Positions 51,682-61,206 are shown, counted from the first letter of the stretch. The stretch: 64,000 bases of DNA from JAOAPG01 sp963791575 (GCA_963791575.1 CAWBSY010000011.1:124001-188000), one strand, 5' to 3'. Notes: generated by a model from the letters alone, not told the origin. Made by a program: numbers and translations.

Positions 51682-53019
51682 CTAAGTCCCTGGGGATGAT
51701 GCGCTAAGCCTTTGCTGCAAAATGTCTCGATCCAACTCGTTCTCCCAGCGCGCGACCACTATCGTCGCTACGCCGTTACCAATCATGTTGACTATTGCGC
51801 GGAACATGCTCAAAAAACGATCGATTCCAAGGATCAGAGCCATTCCCGCGACTGGAATTGTGGGGATGACGACCAGCGTTCCCACAAGGGCAACAAATGC
51901 GGCGCCCTGCACCCCGCTGGCTCCTTTGGATGTCAGGACTGCCACCGCAAGAATTGTCAATTGCTGAGCGAGGGTTAGGTGAGTGTTGGTGGCTTGGGCA
52001 ACAAACAGAGCTGCCATCGTCATGTAGAGGCTGCTGCCGTCCGTATTAAAAGTGTAGCCGGTTGGAACTACTAGGCCCACTAAGGACTTTGAGCAACCGA
52101 GATCTTCCAGCTTCTCCATAAGCGTGGCAAGCACTGTCTCTGAAGAGCTGGTGGCCAGAACGACGAATATCTCTTCCTTTATATAGAGGAGAAATTTAAG
52201 GATATTGAATCCCGCCAGCCAAGCGATCGAACCCAAGATGACTAAGACGAACACAATGGAGGCCAGATAAAAGGACGCTATAAGCTTTGCCAAAGGTTGG
52301 AGTGACACTATGCCGTACTTACCAACTGTAAACGCCATGGCTCCGAATGCGCCGATGGGAGCAAAGCGCATCATGATGTTCACTACTCCAAATACTGCTT
52401 GCGTTAAAGCCTCAATAAGTTTTACCAAGGGCTGACAACGCGGCCCCATCGCCGATATCGCGAAGCCAAATAAAATAGCGACCAACAAAACCTGGAGGAT
52501 GTCTCCTTTGGCAAAAGCATCGACGACCGTCGTCGGAATGATATGCAATAGGAAGTCGGTTGGGTTCTGCGCTTTCGCCTGTCCGGCGTAGTCGGCGACA
52601 GCCTTGGCGTCGAGACTAGCAGGATCTACATTCAGACCGGAGCCTGGGTGTACCAGATTGCCAACCAATAGTCCGAGCAGAAGAGCTAGAGTCGAAACGA
52701 TTTCGAAATATAAGAGTGCCTTGCCGCCGACGCGTCCGATTTTCTTAATGTCCTGCATGCCGGCGATGCCGGATACTACAGTGCAGAAAATCACCAGAGT
52801 AATGACCATTGTGATCAGCCGGATGAAAGCGTCGCCCAGTGGCTTCATCTTTACAGCATTAGCAGGACTGAAATAGCCAAAGGCCACCGCGATAGCAATC
52901 GCAATCAGTACTTGCACCCACAACGTGGTATAGAAAGGACGTTTGTGTTGCTTTTTAATAGCGGTCGCGGCGGGAGCTGAACTTGACTTCATGAATTTTC
53001 GGGAGAAGGCTTGAGCCAC
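51682..53019 (-). CDS. dicarboxylate/amino acid:cation symporter (DctA/GltP family)
   Basis: A 445-residue DAACS transporter with the SSSETVLATLMEKLEDLGCSKS hairpin, GYTFNTDGSSLYMTMAALFVAQATNTHL (the NMDGT-like motif), and a second hairpin region SKGASGVQGAAFVAL. These proteins use Na+ or H+ gradients to import C4-dicarboxylates or glutamate through the inner membrane. Succinate/fumarate/malate uptake is likely given the SSSET and SKGA pattern, but glutamate is not excluded. The tartrate-type dehydrogenase 2 kb away could use its products; this is inference. Confidence 0.88.
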   Translation of the reverse strand: MAQAFSRKFMKSSSAPAATAIKKQHKRPFYTTLWVQVLIAIAIAVAFGYFSPANAVKMKPLGDAFIRLITMVITLVIFCTVVSGIAGMQDIKKIGRVGGKALLYFEIVSTLALLLGLLVGNLVHPGSGLNVDPASLDAKAVADYAGQAKAQNPTDFLLHIIPTTVVDAFAKGDILQVLLVAILFGFAISAMGPRCQPLVKLIEALTQAVFGVVNIMMRFAPIGAFGAMAFTVGKYGIVSLQPLAKLIASFYLASIVFVLVILGSIAWLAGFNILKFLLYIKEEIFVVLATSSSETVLATLMEKLEDLGCSKSLVGLVVPTGYTFNTDGSSLYMTMAALFVAQATNTHLTLAQQLTILAVAVLTSKGASGVQGAAFVALVGTLVVIPTIPVAGMALILGIDRFLSMFRAIVNMIGNGVATIVVARWENELDRDILQQRLSASSPGT

Positions 53020-53318
53020 TGTTCTGCTTGCATCTTTACAGGATCCAACAATTAATTTTTGGCACTCTTCAGAGGAGACACTTAGGATTGAAGGCAGTAC
53101 GCCTTACTATGACATAGGCACGTGAGACCTGCCTGAATTGAAGATAAAAATTCGTTCATAACTCGGGACCTAACAACTCGGGCCTTTTTCCTTTCGAACC
53201 CACGGCTCCGGTAATACAATTCCAAGCTGCTATGTGTTACAAGTGGCTCTGGAAGGTACTTCTGCCCACATAGCAGTACAAAACTCGTTTGGGCAACCTG
53301 AGTATCGGAAAGCATGCC
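53020..53318. other. gene-free region between symporter and response regulator
   Basis: 299 bases between divergent starts. A frame on the minus strand (53082-53315) has no family likeness and low conservation-type composition. It should contain both promoters; I see no clear operator or hairpin. Confidence 0.45.
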
Positions 53319-53999
53319 ATGCGTATTTTGCTGATCGAAGATGAGCCAAAAGTGTCCAGCTTTATTAGCCGCGGTCTAATCGCGGAACGTTATGCGGTTG
53401 ATACCGCGGTCGACGGTCTAAGCGGCATGGAGTTGGGCCAGACGTATCATTACGATCTGATCATCCTCGATTTGATGTTACCCAAAATCAGCGGCGAAGA
53501 AGTCTTGAAGCTCATCCGACGCAAGAATACGACTGTACCCGTGCTCGTGCTTACGGCGCGAGACGGCCTGCAAGACAAAGTCGGAATATTTGAGGCAGGA
53601 GCCGACGACTACTTAACCAAGCCATTCGCATTTGCAGAGCTGCTGGCACGAGTAAAAGCACTCTTGCGTCGCGGTCCGGTAAATCGCGCCAGTTCTATTC
53701 ACGTCGATGATCTCGAACTGGACCGTCTTTCGCAGCAAGTGAAGAGAGCTGGGAAAAGGGTCGATCTCACTTCAAAAGAATATGCATTGCTGGAATATCT
53801 GATGTCGAACGCTGGCCGGGTCCTGTCACGCACCATGATCATCGAACATGTCTGGGACCAGAGCTTTGATGGCATTACGAATATTGTGGACGTGTATGTC
53901 CGGCATCTTCGCAGTAAGATCGACAGCTCGCACAACCGCAAACTGATCCGAACAATACGGGGTGTCGGTTACGCGATCAATGATGCAGGTGAAATTTGA
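53319..53999 (+). CDS. OmpR/PhoB-family response regulator
   Basis: From ATG 53319 the product has 226 residues: receiver (about 1-115) with Glu7/Asp8, phospho-Asp51 in LIILDLMLPKISGEE, and Lys101 in YLTKPF; then a winged helix (about 130-222) with LTSKEYALLEYLMSNAGRVLSR and VDVYVRHLRSKID, TIRGVGYAIN. An earlier frame start (53289) adds ten residues. Its TGA overlaps the kinase TTG start, the usual two-component arrangement. It resembles CusR/CopR-type regulators in linker and helix text; the regulon is unknown. Confidence 0.92.
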   Translation: MRILLIEDEPKVSSFISRGLIAERYAVDTAVDGLSGMELGQTYHYDLIILDLMLPKISGEEVLKLIRRKNTTVPVLVLTARDGLQDKVGIFEAGADDYLTKPFAFAELLARVKALLRRGPVNRASSIHVDDLELDRLSQQVKRAGKRVDLTSKEYALLEYLMSNAGRVLSRTMIIEHVWDQSFDGITNIVDVYVRHLRSKIDSSHNRKLIRTIRGVGYAINDAGEI

Positions 54000-55435
54000 A
54001 TACTCGATCACTTCGTTTTCGAATGACAGCCTGGTACGCCGGGTTATTAACAATCTCACTAATCGTATTTAGCGCGTCGGTCTATCTTGGGCTGGAACAT
54101 TTCCTGGATGCAAGCTTGCACCAGGAACTGGCAGAACAAACTCGTGTGATTGGCGAGAAATTAGTGGATGAAGTCACTCAAAGGGGAGAAGACTACGTCG
54201 TTGGAGAAACCAGCGAGCTAGCGCCTGAAATCAATGGACGATTTATCCGTATCACCCGGCACGATGGAAGCGTCCTTTATCGTTCAGGCCAGCCCAAGGA
54301 CGGGTCCTTTGATTCCTCGCGTGTTCCTCCTGCTTCAAACCGCGTGACCGCCTCTGACCATCGCGAAATAGTTGGCGACACCGCACTTTTGATACACCGC
54401 TATCCATTCACTACGAAAGATGGCAAGAAATTTCTGATAGAGGAAGGTGCTCCAAACCAGCAGATCCAAAGTGTTCTACACGGCCTCCTGCTTATTCTCG
54501 CTTTTGGAACACCCCTCATAGTCGCTTGCGCAATTGGCGGCGGCTATTGGGTCATGCAGCGCGCTCTGGAGCCCGTCAATTATATTGCCGCACACGCCGA
54601 GCGAGTTAGCTCGAGAAACTTGAATGAGCGACTGCCGTCGGTAAAGTCAGGGGATGAAATCGAACGTCTCTCAAATTCGCTAAATCATATGATTGGACGT
54701 TTAGATGATTCTTTTCAGCACATCAGCCGCTTCTCAGCCGATGTATCGCACGAACTACGTACACCATTAACTATCATTCGCGGAGAACTGGAGGCACTCG
54801 CGGCCAATGGCGTAACGACAGAACAAATGGAGGTCATCGGCAGTGTTCTCGAGGAGAGTGATCGTCTCTCAAAGATCGTCGATCAACTGCTGGAAATTTC
54901 TCGTTTAGACGCAGGCGAGGAATCTGCTGGGGGGGTGCGAATTGACTTGGGTGCTGTGGCTACTTCCACCGCTGATCAGCTGCGATTGCTCGCTGAGGAG
55001 AAATCAATTGTCCTGCATTTCGAAGTGGACACGGCCGTCATGGTAGAAGCCGATCAGATTCGTTTGCGTCAGGTAATCGCAAACCTTTTGGATAATGCGA
55101 TCAAGTACACTCCGTACTCAGGATGGGTGAAGTTATCCGTGAAGAATCACGGAGAAAATGCAATTTTAGAGATTGAGGACAACGGAGTTGGCATTGCTGC
55201 TGAATCTCTTCCTCACATTTTTGAACGATTTTATCGCGCTGACAAGGCACGCTCCCGTTTATCGGGTGGCTCTGGCCTTGGCCTCTCTATCGTGAAAGCC
55301 GTCTGCACCGCTCACGGAGCAGTGGTCAAGGTATCTAGCACGGAAGGTAAAGGCAGTATTTTTCGAGTCGAATGGCCGACGGCAACTTCGCCGGTATCCA
55401 GCTCCGCAGTTCCCGAACAGGTTGCTCACGTTTGA
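53996..55435 (+). CDS. sensor histidine kinase (HAMP, CusS-like)
   Basis: A 479-residue kinase. Helix at about 12-32, a periplasmic domain of about 125 residues (45-158), a second helix (about 162-185, GLLLILAFGTPLIVACAIGGGYWV), HAMP (about 187-240, ALEPVNYIAAHAERVSSRNL), then phospho-acceptor His252 in SADVSHELRTPLT, the N box VIANLLDNAIKYTP, DNGVGIAAE, HIFERFYRADKARSRLSGGSGLGLSI. Start TTG 53996 overlaps the regulator stop. The C-terminus overlaps the convergent dehydrogenase by 10 bases. The periplasmic domain gives no obvious ligand; a metal-sensing role as in CusS is possible. Confidence 0.92.
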   Translation: MNTRSLRFRMTAWYAGLLTISLIVFSASVYLGLEHFLDASLHQELAEQTRVIGEKLVDEVTQRGEDYVVGETSELAPEINGRFIRITRHDGSVLYRSGQPKDGSFDSSRVPPASNRVTASDHREIVGDTALLIHRYPFTTKDGKKFLIEEGAPNQQIQSVLHGLLLILAFGTPLIVACAIGGGYWVMQRALEPVNYIAAHAERVSSRNLNERLPSVKSGDEIERLSNSLNHMIGRLDDSFQHISRFSADVSHELRTPLTIIRGELEALAANGVTTEQMEVIGSVLEESDRLSKIVDQLLEISRLDAGEESAGGVRIDLGAVATSTADQLRLLAEEKSIVLHFEVDTAVMVEADQIRLRQVIANLLDNAIKYTPYSGWVKLSVKNHGENAILEIEDNGVGIAAESLPHIFERFYRADKARSRLSGGSGLGLSIVKAVCTAHGAVVKVSSTEGKGSIFRVEWPTATSPVSSSAVPEQVAHV

Positions 55436-56535
55436 AGCGCGCGTGAGCCAGCCGGGCGTAACTCTTCCGACGACTTCCCGGCTACATCAAGCGCAATTGC
55501 TTTCCCCAACTCGCTGGTTTTGGCCTTGCCTCCAATATCAGGCGTTCGAACTTCGCCTTTTGCCAGAACCTGCTCAATCGCTTTTTCGACTGCGTCAGCA
55601 GCGTCGCCTTCGCCCAGATGTCGCAGCATCATTGCCCCCGACCAGATTTGTCCTATTGGATTAGCAATTCCCTTCCCTGCAATATCGGGAGCAGAGCCAT
55701 GCACCGGCTCGAACATGGAGGGAAATTCCCTCTCCGGATTGAGATTTGCAGACGGCGCAATACCGATGGATCCGACAACCGCGGGGCCCAAGTCAGAAAG
55801 GATGTCTCCGAAAAGATTGGATCCGACAACAACATCGAACCAGTCAGGGTGACGCACGAAATGCGCCGTCAGGATGTCGATATGATATTGATCGGTGCGA
55901 ATGCCGGGGTGGTCTTTAGCCATCGCTTGAAAGCACTCGTCCCAGAACGGCATTGTGTGAATGATGCCGTTCGATTTGGTTGCCGACGTGACATGCTTTT
56001 TCCGTTTATCGGCGAGATCAAATGCATAGCTCAAAATACGATTGACTCCCCGCCGCGTAAAAACAGTTTGTTGCACCGCTATTTCATCCTCGGTGCCTTC
56101 GTAGAGACGTCCACCGATGTTTGAGTATTCCCCCTCGTTGTTTTCGCGAACAACACAAAAATCAATCTGACCAGGTTGCCAGTTTTTAAGAGGTGTATCG
56201 ATGCCCGCGAAAAGACGCACGGGACGCAGATTTACATATTGCCGAAACTTCCGGCGGATGGGGATCAGCAAACCCCACAATGAAATGTGATCCGGAACAT
56301 CCGGGTGCCCTACGGCTCCGAGAAAAATAGCGTCGAAGCTTTGTAATGTTTGTATTCCGTCGGCCGGCATCATCACACCGGTCTTTACGTACATTTCGCA
56401 GCTCCAGTCAAACTCTTGCCAATCGAGTTTGAAACCGAAGCGGGAGCTGGCTGCTTCCAAGACTCGGATTCCTTCTGGGACTACTTCCTTGCCAATTCCA
56501 TCTCCGGCAATGACTGCAATTTTAAAGGTCTTCAT
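55426..56535 (-). CDS. tartrate/isopropylmalate/isocitrate dehydrogenase family protein
   Basis: A 369-residue beta-decarboxylating dehydrogenase. KIAVIAGDGIGKEVVPEG is the start, IPIRRKFRQYVNLRPVRLF carries the substrate-binding Arg residues, NNEGEYSNIGGR and TSATKSNGIIHTM hold the catalytic Tyr/Lys regions, FGDILSDLGPAVVGSIGIAPSANL binds Mg and NAD, and VHGSAPDIAGKG. The text is closest to tartrate dehydrogenase/decarboxylase (TtuC/YeaU-like), which acts on tartrate or D-malate. Cytosolic. It is followed upstream by the MmgE/PrpD gene (10-base gap, same strand), an operon suggesting a hydroxy-acid pathway. Confidence 0.87.
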   Translation of the reverse strand: MKTFKIAVIAGDGIGKEVVPEGIRVLEAASSRFGFKLDWQEFDWSCEMYVKTGVMMPADGIQTLQSFDAIFLGAVGHPDVPDHISLWGLLIPIRRKFRQYVNLRPVRLFAGIDTPLKNWQPGQIDFCVVRENNEGEYSNIGGRLYEGTEDEIAVQQTVFTRRGVNRILSYAFDLADKRKKHVTSATKSNGIIHTMPFWDECFQAMAKDHPGIRTDQYHIDILTAHFVRHPDWFDVVVGSNLFGDILSDLGPAVVGSIGIAPSANLNPEREFPSMFEPVHGSAPDIAGKGIANPIGQIWSGAMMLRHLGEGDAADAVEKAIEQVLAKGEVRTPDIGGKAKTSELGKAIALDVAGKSSEELRPAGSRALQT

Positions 56536-56545
56536 AGTTGCGATT

Positions 56546-58051
56546 TCACGCTTTCTCGTTGCTGAGCATTGGCGCCAGCTCTTTCAAGTCAGGAGCATTT
56601 TCCAAGTTCTTTACGAATGTGATGATGCTTTCGGTTTTCTCTTTTGGCCATTCGGCATATTCGGCGCAGCCTCTGAACTTCACGGCTGCTTCTTCGAAGC
56701 TCATTGGATCGGCTGGACTACCTTTACCAAATTCCGCCCGGCCAGAGATGACCTCGCCGTTCTTCAAATGGATCCTAAGAATGGACGTCATCTTGTCGAA
56801 GCCTGCTTGCTCGGCTTCCGGGTCCACGTAGTAATTGACCTTTGCGATCATCTCCTGGACATCCGGACGCTGAACCACCTGATTGGTAAATTGCCCAAGC
56901 CCAGCCTTTCTTTCCAGCAACAATATAGCGAGACAGAACTCCATGCTGAACTTCGCTTCCAATCCGGTTTGCGGATGATGATGTATCAGCGCAGCCATCA
57001 TGTTGGAATTCGCGCCGATATCCACTTTCTCGACCTGGGCTGCGACAATGTTGTTCTTTTCTATTAACCGCATCATTTCTGTCATCGCTGGATGGGATAA
57101 CGAGCCAGATGGATAAGGCTTGATAGAAACGCCCGGGGAGGCGAACGTCCACGGTTTTCCCAACCGGTCCATGATAAAGGACGGCTCGAAAGATCCGCCG
57201 AACGCATGAAAGAATCCACGTTTTGCTTCGAGAATGTTTTTAGCGGCAGTCCAACCAATTGCAGCAAGCTGCGCGGCCTCAAAGCCGCTCTCTGCAGCAT
57301 GCCCCGCCTGGAAAGGCTTGGTCATGGTTCCGAAGTTTTCACCAAGTCCACCGGATTCGGCGGCAGCTACTCCAAAGGCGTTCAGAGTCTTAGTCACGTC
57401 TAAATGCATGAGCCTGGCGCACGCTGCGGCCGAGCCAAAGGGCCCGCAAGTTCCAGTCGAATGGAACCCGTCTTGATAATGACGTGGTGAAATGGCCTCT
57501 GCAATTTTGCACTCCACCTCAACCCCAAGGTGGTAGGCCAACATAAATTCTTTTCCCGATACTCCACCTTGTTCTGCGATCGCAAAAGCTCCAGGCAATA
57601 CGGGAACCGTCGGATGCACCAGCAGTCCATAGACTCGGTCTTTAGCGGCGGAGAGTTGCGTGTCATCGTAATCGTCGGCGTGAATCGACACTCCGTTCAC
57701 GAAAGCTGCGAATTGCGGCGCAGCTTTTCGCGCGGAACCAATAATTGTGGATTTTCCGTCGCGAATTCCAAGGGTATCCAAGTATTTCAAGCAGAGCGGT
57801 CCACTTTGCGCGCGCGACCCTGCCAACGCAAGTCCCAGACCATCCAAGATTGATTTTTTTCCCAGCTCCAATACATCGCTCGGAATGGCTTGGTACTGCG
57901 TCTCTACGACGAAGCGCGCTACGTAGTCAGTAAGACCGCGTACTTCGGGAAAACTGCTTTTTGTTTCCGCCACCACACCCCTCGCAAGTCTCGGAACGCC
58001 TGAGTAAGCAAGTATCGAGAGTAGAGTCTTACCAAAATCGCGTCTGATCAT
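56546..58051 (-). CDS. MmgE/PrpD-family dehydratase with Tat-like signal
   Basis: A 501-residue protein. The start MIRRDFGKTLLSILAYSG has twin Arg with a following Phe and hydrophobic stretch ending VARGVVAE, like a Tat export signal. The remainder is MmgE/PrpD: LTDYVARFVVETQYQAIPSDVLELGKKSILDGLGLAL, SIHADDYDDTQ, GVEVECKIAEAISPRHYQDGFHSTGTCGPFGSAAACARL, and a long helical C-terminal. MmgE/PrpD enzymes dehydrate 2-methylcitrate-like acids and are usually cytoplasmic, so the export signal is unusual. The gene is directly upstream of the tartrate-type dehydrogenase. Confidence 0.82.
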   Translation of the reverse strand: MIRRDFGKTLLSILAYSGVPRLARGVVAETKSSFPEVRGLTDYVARFVVETQYQAIPSDVLELGKKSILDGLGLALAGSRAQSGPLCLKYLDTLGIRDGKSTIIGSARKAAPQFAAFVNGVSIHADDYDDTQLSAAKDRVYGLLVHPTVPVLPGAFAIAEQGGVSGKEFMLAYHLGVEVECKIAEAISPRHYQDGFHSTGTCGPFGSAAACARLMHLDVTKTLNAFGVAAAESGGLGENFGTMTKPFQAGHAAESGFEAAQLAAIGWTAAKNILEAKRGFFHAFGGSFEPSFIMDRLGKPWTFASPGVSIKPYPSGSLSHPAMTEMMRLIEKNNIVAAQVEKVDIGANSNMMAALIHHHPQTGLEAKFSMEFCLAILLLERKAGLGQFTNQVVQRPDVQEMIAKVNYYVDPEAEQAGFDKMTSILRIHLKNGEVISGRAEFGKGSPADPMSFEEAAVKFRGCAEYAEWPKEKTESIITFVKNLENAPDLKELAPMLSNEKA

Positions 58052-58117
58052 TAGTCACCTGTGAGTCAGAGTCTGTTCAACTTGGTCTGTTGGGTTTCTG
58101 CTTGACCTTTGATCCGC

Positions 58118-59221
58118 TCATGGCAACACCTCGTACACCAGTATTTTGGCGTCTTCGATGGTTGCTTCCTTCGATTCGGGGATGGGCGGAGTCAAGATCA
58201 CATGCTTCGGAACCGCCACATAAAATCGATTCATTTCACGTACCAGAAGCGAAGTCTTGGCGATTGCGCCGGATGGAACTAATCCCAGCCGTTCATAGTG
58301 ATTGGGATCGGTCTGTTTGAATACGTCAACAGCCCCTGTCGTTCCGGTCAAATAAACCCTTTTGCTTGCGGCGTCATACTCGACTTCGTCGGATCCACCT
58401 TCAGTATCTAAGGAATCAATTACGTTGCCTGTATCAGCATCCATCACTACCATTTTCCCCGGCTTATACAGGTGTCCAGGCTTAACCCTGCTGCCGATGA
58501 ACAGGCGGCGATGGGCCGGATCGAAACCGAGGGCGTGCGGCAGTGGCCCGTCGGTAATGGGCCAGGTGGCAATGACTTCGCGTTTGTTGCGGTCGATCAC
58601 CGCAACCCTGCTGGTCGCGCCAAGAACAACATACATTTTGGCCGATGCCGGATCGAGAGCAAGGCCTGCCGGATCGTTGTCGTCCAATACTATGCTTCCA
58701 ACGTAAGTGCCGGTCTTGGTATCAACGATCTCAATCGAACCTTTGGTTCCTACTTTCGAGCGATCGCCTCTGTCTCCGATATAAAAAAGATGGCTGGCAG
58801 AATCGTAGATTCCGTTATCCGGTTCTCTCTTGGCTTCTGCAGGAGAATCAGGATTCAGCTGAATGTTCTTCAGCAGCTCGTAAGTTTCTCCGCTGAAGGC
58901 TTTGCAGGTGCCGTTTCCCAGGTCCACCCAAATTTGGTTGGACTCGGGTAGATAGATGGTCTTGCGCGGATTGCCGTCCAAGCCGGTGATTGTGTGCAGC
59001 AGCTTTCCAGCGCGCAGGTCTATAACTTCTATGGTCTTTTGGTGCTCTCCGGGAATAAATAGGCGTTGACCCTTTACGTCGACGGCCATGTGGTCGAAGT
59101 AACCTTCAACGTCGGGCAACGATATGGTCTGGATCAGCTTCAGAGGCGCGCCTGTTAGAGCCTCGGCCGCCGCAAGAATGACAATCAACAGAGTGCATAA
59201 AAGCGCTAAATAGGTTTTCAT
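58118..59221 (-). CDS. secreted YncE-like beta-propeller
   Basis: From ATG 59221 the product has 367 residues: signal peptide (about 1-22, TYLALLCTLLIVILAAAEA), then propeller blades such as QRLFIPGEHQKTIEVIDLRAG, ASAKMYVVLGATSRVAVIDRN, and AHRRLFIGSRVKPGHLYKP, with the family's YVTN-like strand order. Function of YncE proteins is not settled; some bind DNA or act as electron or metal protein partners. It is a paralogue of the gene at 60184-61206, sharing blade wording such as LPDVEGYFDHMAVD versus LPELHDGDFDHFTLDEAG. Upstream start 59317 (32 extra residues) overlaps the divergent cupin and is not favoured. Confidence 0.8.
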   Translation of the reverse strand: MKTYLALLCTLLIVILAAAEALTGAPLKLIQTISLPDVEGYFDHMAVDVKGQRLFIPGEHQKTIEVIDLRAGKLLHTITGLDGNPRKTIYLPESNQIWVDLGNGTCKAFSGETYELLKNIQLNPDSPAEAKREPDNGIYDSASHLFYIGDRGDRSKVGTKGSIEIVDTKTGTYVGSIVLDDNDPAGLALDPASAKMYVVLGATSRVAVIDRNKREVIATWPITDGPLPHALGFDPAHRRLFIGSRVKPGHLYKPGKMVVMDADTGNVIDSLDTEGGSDEVEYDAASKRVYLTGTTGAVDVFKQTDPNHYERLGLVPSGAIAKTSLLVREMNRFYVAVPKHVILTPPIPESKEATIEDAKILVYEVLP

Positions 59222-59335
59222 TCCTTGTCTCCAAAAACTTTGTCCAACGAAAACTACCGCTGCACCATTCACACAATCAGGCTGTATGATGAGAACCGTT
59301 CGAACACTAAACGACATACTTTCAGGAGCGGCTCA

Positions 59336-60055
59336 ATGCGAGCGACACTAACATCGATATTCTTAACGTGCTATGCATTGGCACTCGCAGCGCAGACGGC
59401 GAACGTTATGCCACTCGCCTCCGAGCCCCATCACCATCTTTCGTTTCACAACGAATATGTAAACCTTTATCAGGTACAGGTTCCGGCGCACGATTCCGTT
59501 TTGCTGCACCGGCACGACTTCGATGCGATCAGCCTAATGCTGAGTGATTCTCAGGTCACGGTTCAGACGCCAGGCAAACCGGACGTCCACCGTAAACTTG
59601 CCGCTGGTCAGATTCGCCTTCAGCCCCGCGGCTACGTGCATTCAACTACCATCGATGGAGACACCACATACCGGAACGTCACAGTAGAACTTCTTCTTCC
59701 CCAGCAGGGAGAGCACAATTTATGTTTCCCAGTGATTCCGGATAAGCCATTAAATTGTCCGACCACACAGGCTACGGACAGTCAGGCCGACCGCGACCTA
59801 CTCCAATTCGAAAGCAACGAGAGCTCCGTGAACCTCATTCACGTGCTTCGTCACCAGAGTGTTACCGTTGGACATCCCAAGTATCCGAAATTAGTAGTCG
59901 CGCTCGATTCTGATTTAGTCACAGAGGGGAGCACGAAAAAGTCACTTAATCCCGGCGACTTTGTCTGGGTCGAGAGTGGCAAGGCTCTCGAAGTAGTGAA
60001 AAATAACGGTGACAAAGAATCCCACATCGTTGTGTTTACGTTCCGGCCTCACTAG
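59336..60055 (+). CDS. secreted cupin-domain protein
   Basis: From ATG 59336 (AGGAG at 59323-59327) the product has 239 residues: signal peptide (about 1-19), then two cupin-like halves. The first has EPHHHLSFHNEYVNLYQVQVPAHDSVLLHRHDFDAISLML with several His residues at the metal positions of cupin motif 1, and QIRLQPRGYVHSTTIDG as motif 2; the second half (about 125-235) is similar in strand order and ends ESHIVVFTFRP. Cupins bind metals and catalyse isomerisation, oxidation or sensing. It is divergent from the first YncE gene and convergent with the second, an unusual packing. Confidence 0.78.
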   Translation: MRATLTSIFLTCYALALAAQTANVMPLASEPHHHLSFHNEYVNLYQVQVPAHDSVLLHRHDFDAISLMLSDSQVTVQTPGKPDVHRKLAAGQIRLQPRGYVHSTTIDGDTTYRNVTVELLLPQQGEHNLCFPVIPDKPLNCPTTQATDSQADRDLLQFESNESSVNLIHVLRHQSVTVGHPKYPKLVVALDSDLVTEGSTKKSLNPGDFVWVESGKALEVVKNNGDKESHIVVFTFRPH

Positions 60056-60093
60056 TAGCGGAGGCCCTAGATGTGTGTAGCGTTGAACCTTGG

Positions 60094-60159
60094 GCGGGTG
60101 GTAAGTGGCTTTGCGACTCGAGCACCTTGCTGCCAAAGCCATCCACTTCTTCCACCCGC
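60094..60159. repeat. long imperfect hairpin between convergent genes
   Basis: GCGGGTGGTAAGTGGCTTTG (60094-60113) is nearly complementary to 60134-60159 (ending CCACCCGC), with two small bulges and a 20-base loop. It lies between the convergent stops of the cupin and the second YncE gene. It may act as a bidirectional terminator or be a mobile-element remnant; no T run follows. Confidence 0.5.
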
Positions 60160-60183
60160 ACAATGGGGTGGTCTTAAACGCGC

Positions 60184-61206
60184 TTAAGGTGCGACGCTAT
60201 AGACACGTATCTCCGCTGTTTGTTTCTCATGATGCGGAACCGCAAGATAATATCGATTCAGGTCTGGAACTAAGATTGCAGTTTTAGCCCTGAATGCTGT
60301 CGGAATGTGGCCGACTTGCTCGTACTTGCCGGCGTCGCCTTGTTGGAAAATATCGATGAATTCCGTTCCGGCGAAATAGATTCGTTTCCGCCCTGGGTCG
60401 TAAGTCATGTCATCCACCATAGCGGCGGCTGGCGAGCTGCTCACGACTTTGCCGGACTTAGAATCCAGAACAACTAGTTTGCCGGGATCGCGAGTGCCGA
60501 CGAACAGGCGATTACCATCCTCATCAAAGGCTATTGCGGTGGGTTTCTTTCCCTCTTGCGCCACGGGCCACGTTGCAAGGAGCGTTCGTTTGGTACGGTC
60601 AAAAACCTCGATGGCATTGTTACCTCGAATAACGACGAACATTCTGGGGCCTGATTTCTCCATAACCATGCCTTCGACGTCATTCGAATTGATCTTGATG
60701 TCCCCTACTTTCTTTTCCGTGCTGGTATCAACGACGGTGATGTAGGCGTTCGGGAGATGTGCGTCTTTACCGCCGTTTACAACGTACAGTAACTTTGTTG
60801 AAGGGTCATAGCCACTCGCGTCCGCACCCTCTCTTAGCTTTATTGAGCCGACGGGCTTGTAAGAATCGGTGTCGTAGATTTTGAGCTCGCCCAAGTCTCC
60901 ATCAGCTACGAAAAGCTTCTTTAGATCTTCCCGATAAAGCATGGAATGTGGCGCTTTTAAATCATCGATGGTATGAATCAACTTGTTCGTCTTCAGGTCA
61001 AAGACCAAGACCTTGGAGTTTTCTTCTGCGGTGGAGAACAAGCGATTGCCCGCTTCATCCAGAGTGAAATGGTCGAAGTCCCCGTCGTGGAGCTCTGGCA
61101 GCGGTGTTGACTCCACCAGTTCCAAAAGTGGCTTGTCTTCACTCAATGCGGTAAGTGCGAATGCGATAAATGCCACAAATACAAACATTACTCTCAAGTT
61201 TTTCAT
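60184..61206 (-). CDS. secreted YncE-like beta-propeller, paralogue of the first
   Basis: A 340-residue protein: signal peptide (about 1-22, VMFVFVAFIAFALTALS), then seven-blade propeller repeats, each with a strand pair like NSKVLVFDLKTNKLIHTIDDL, YITVVDTSTEKKVGDIKIN, RMFVVIRGNNAIEVFDRTK. Length and blade text match its neighbour at 58118-59221, so one arose by duplication with the cupin gene between. Its role is unknown. The start ATG 61206 follows a 247-base gap from the di-heme gene, so it probably has its own promoter. Confidence 0.8.
   Translation of the reverse strand: MKNLRVMFVFVAFIAFALTALSEDKPLLELVESTPLPELHDGDFDHFTLDEAGNRLFSTAEENSKVLVFDLKTNKLIHTIDDLKAPHSMLYREDLKKLFVADGDLGELKIYDTDSYKPVGSIKLREGADASGYDPSTKLLYVVNGGKDAHLPNAYITVVDTSTEKKVGDIKINSNDVEGMVMEKSGPRMFVVIRGNNAIEVFDRTKRTLLATWPVAQEGKKPTAIAFDEDGNRLFVGTRDPGKLVVLDSKSGKVVSSSPAAAMVDDMTYDPGRKRIYFAGTEFIDIFQQGDAGKYEQVGHIPTAFRAKTAILVPDLNRYYLAVPHHEKQTAEIRVYSVAP

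Noticed and set aside
53082..53315. 77-codon frame upstream of the response regulator on the minus strand
   Set aside because: No signal, no family, in the promoter region of two divergent genes.
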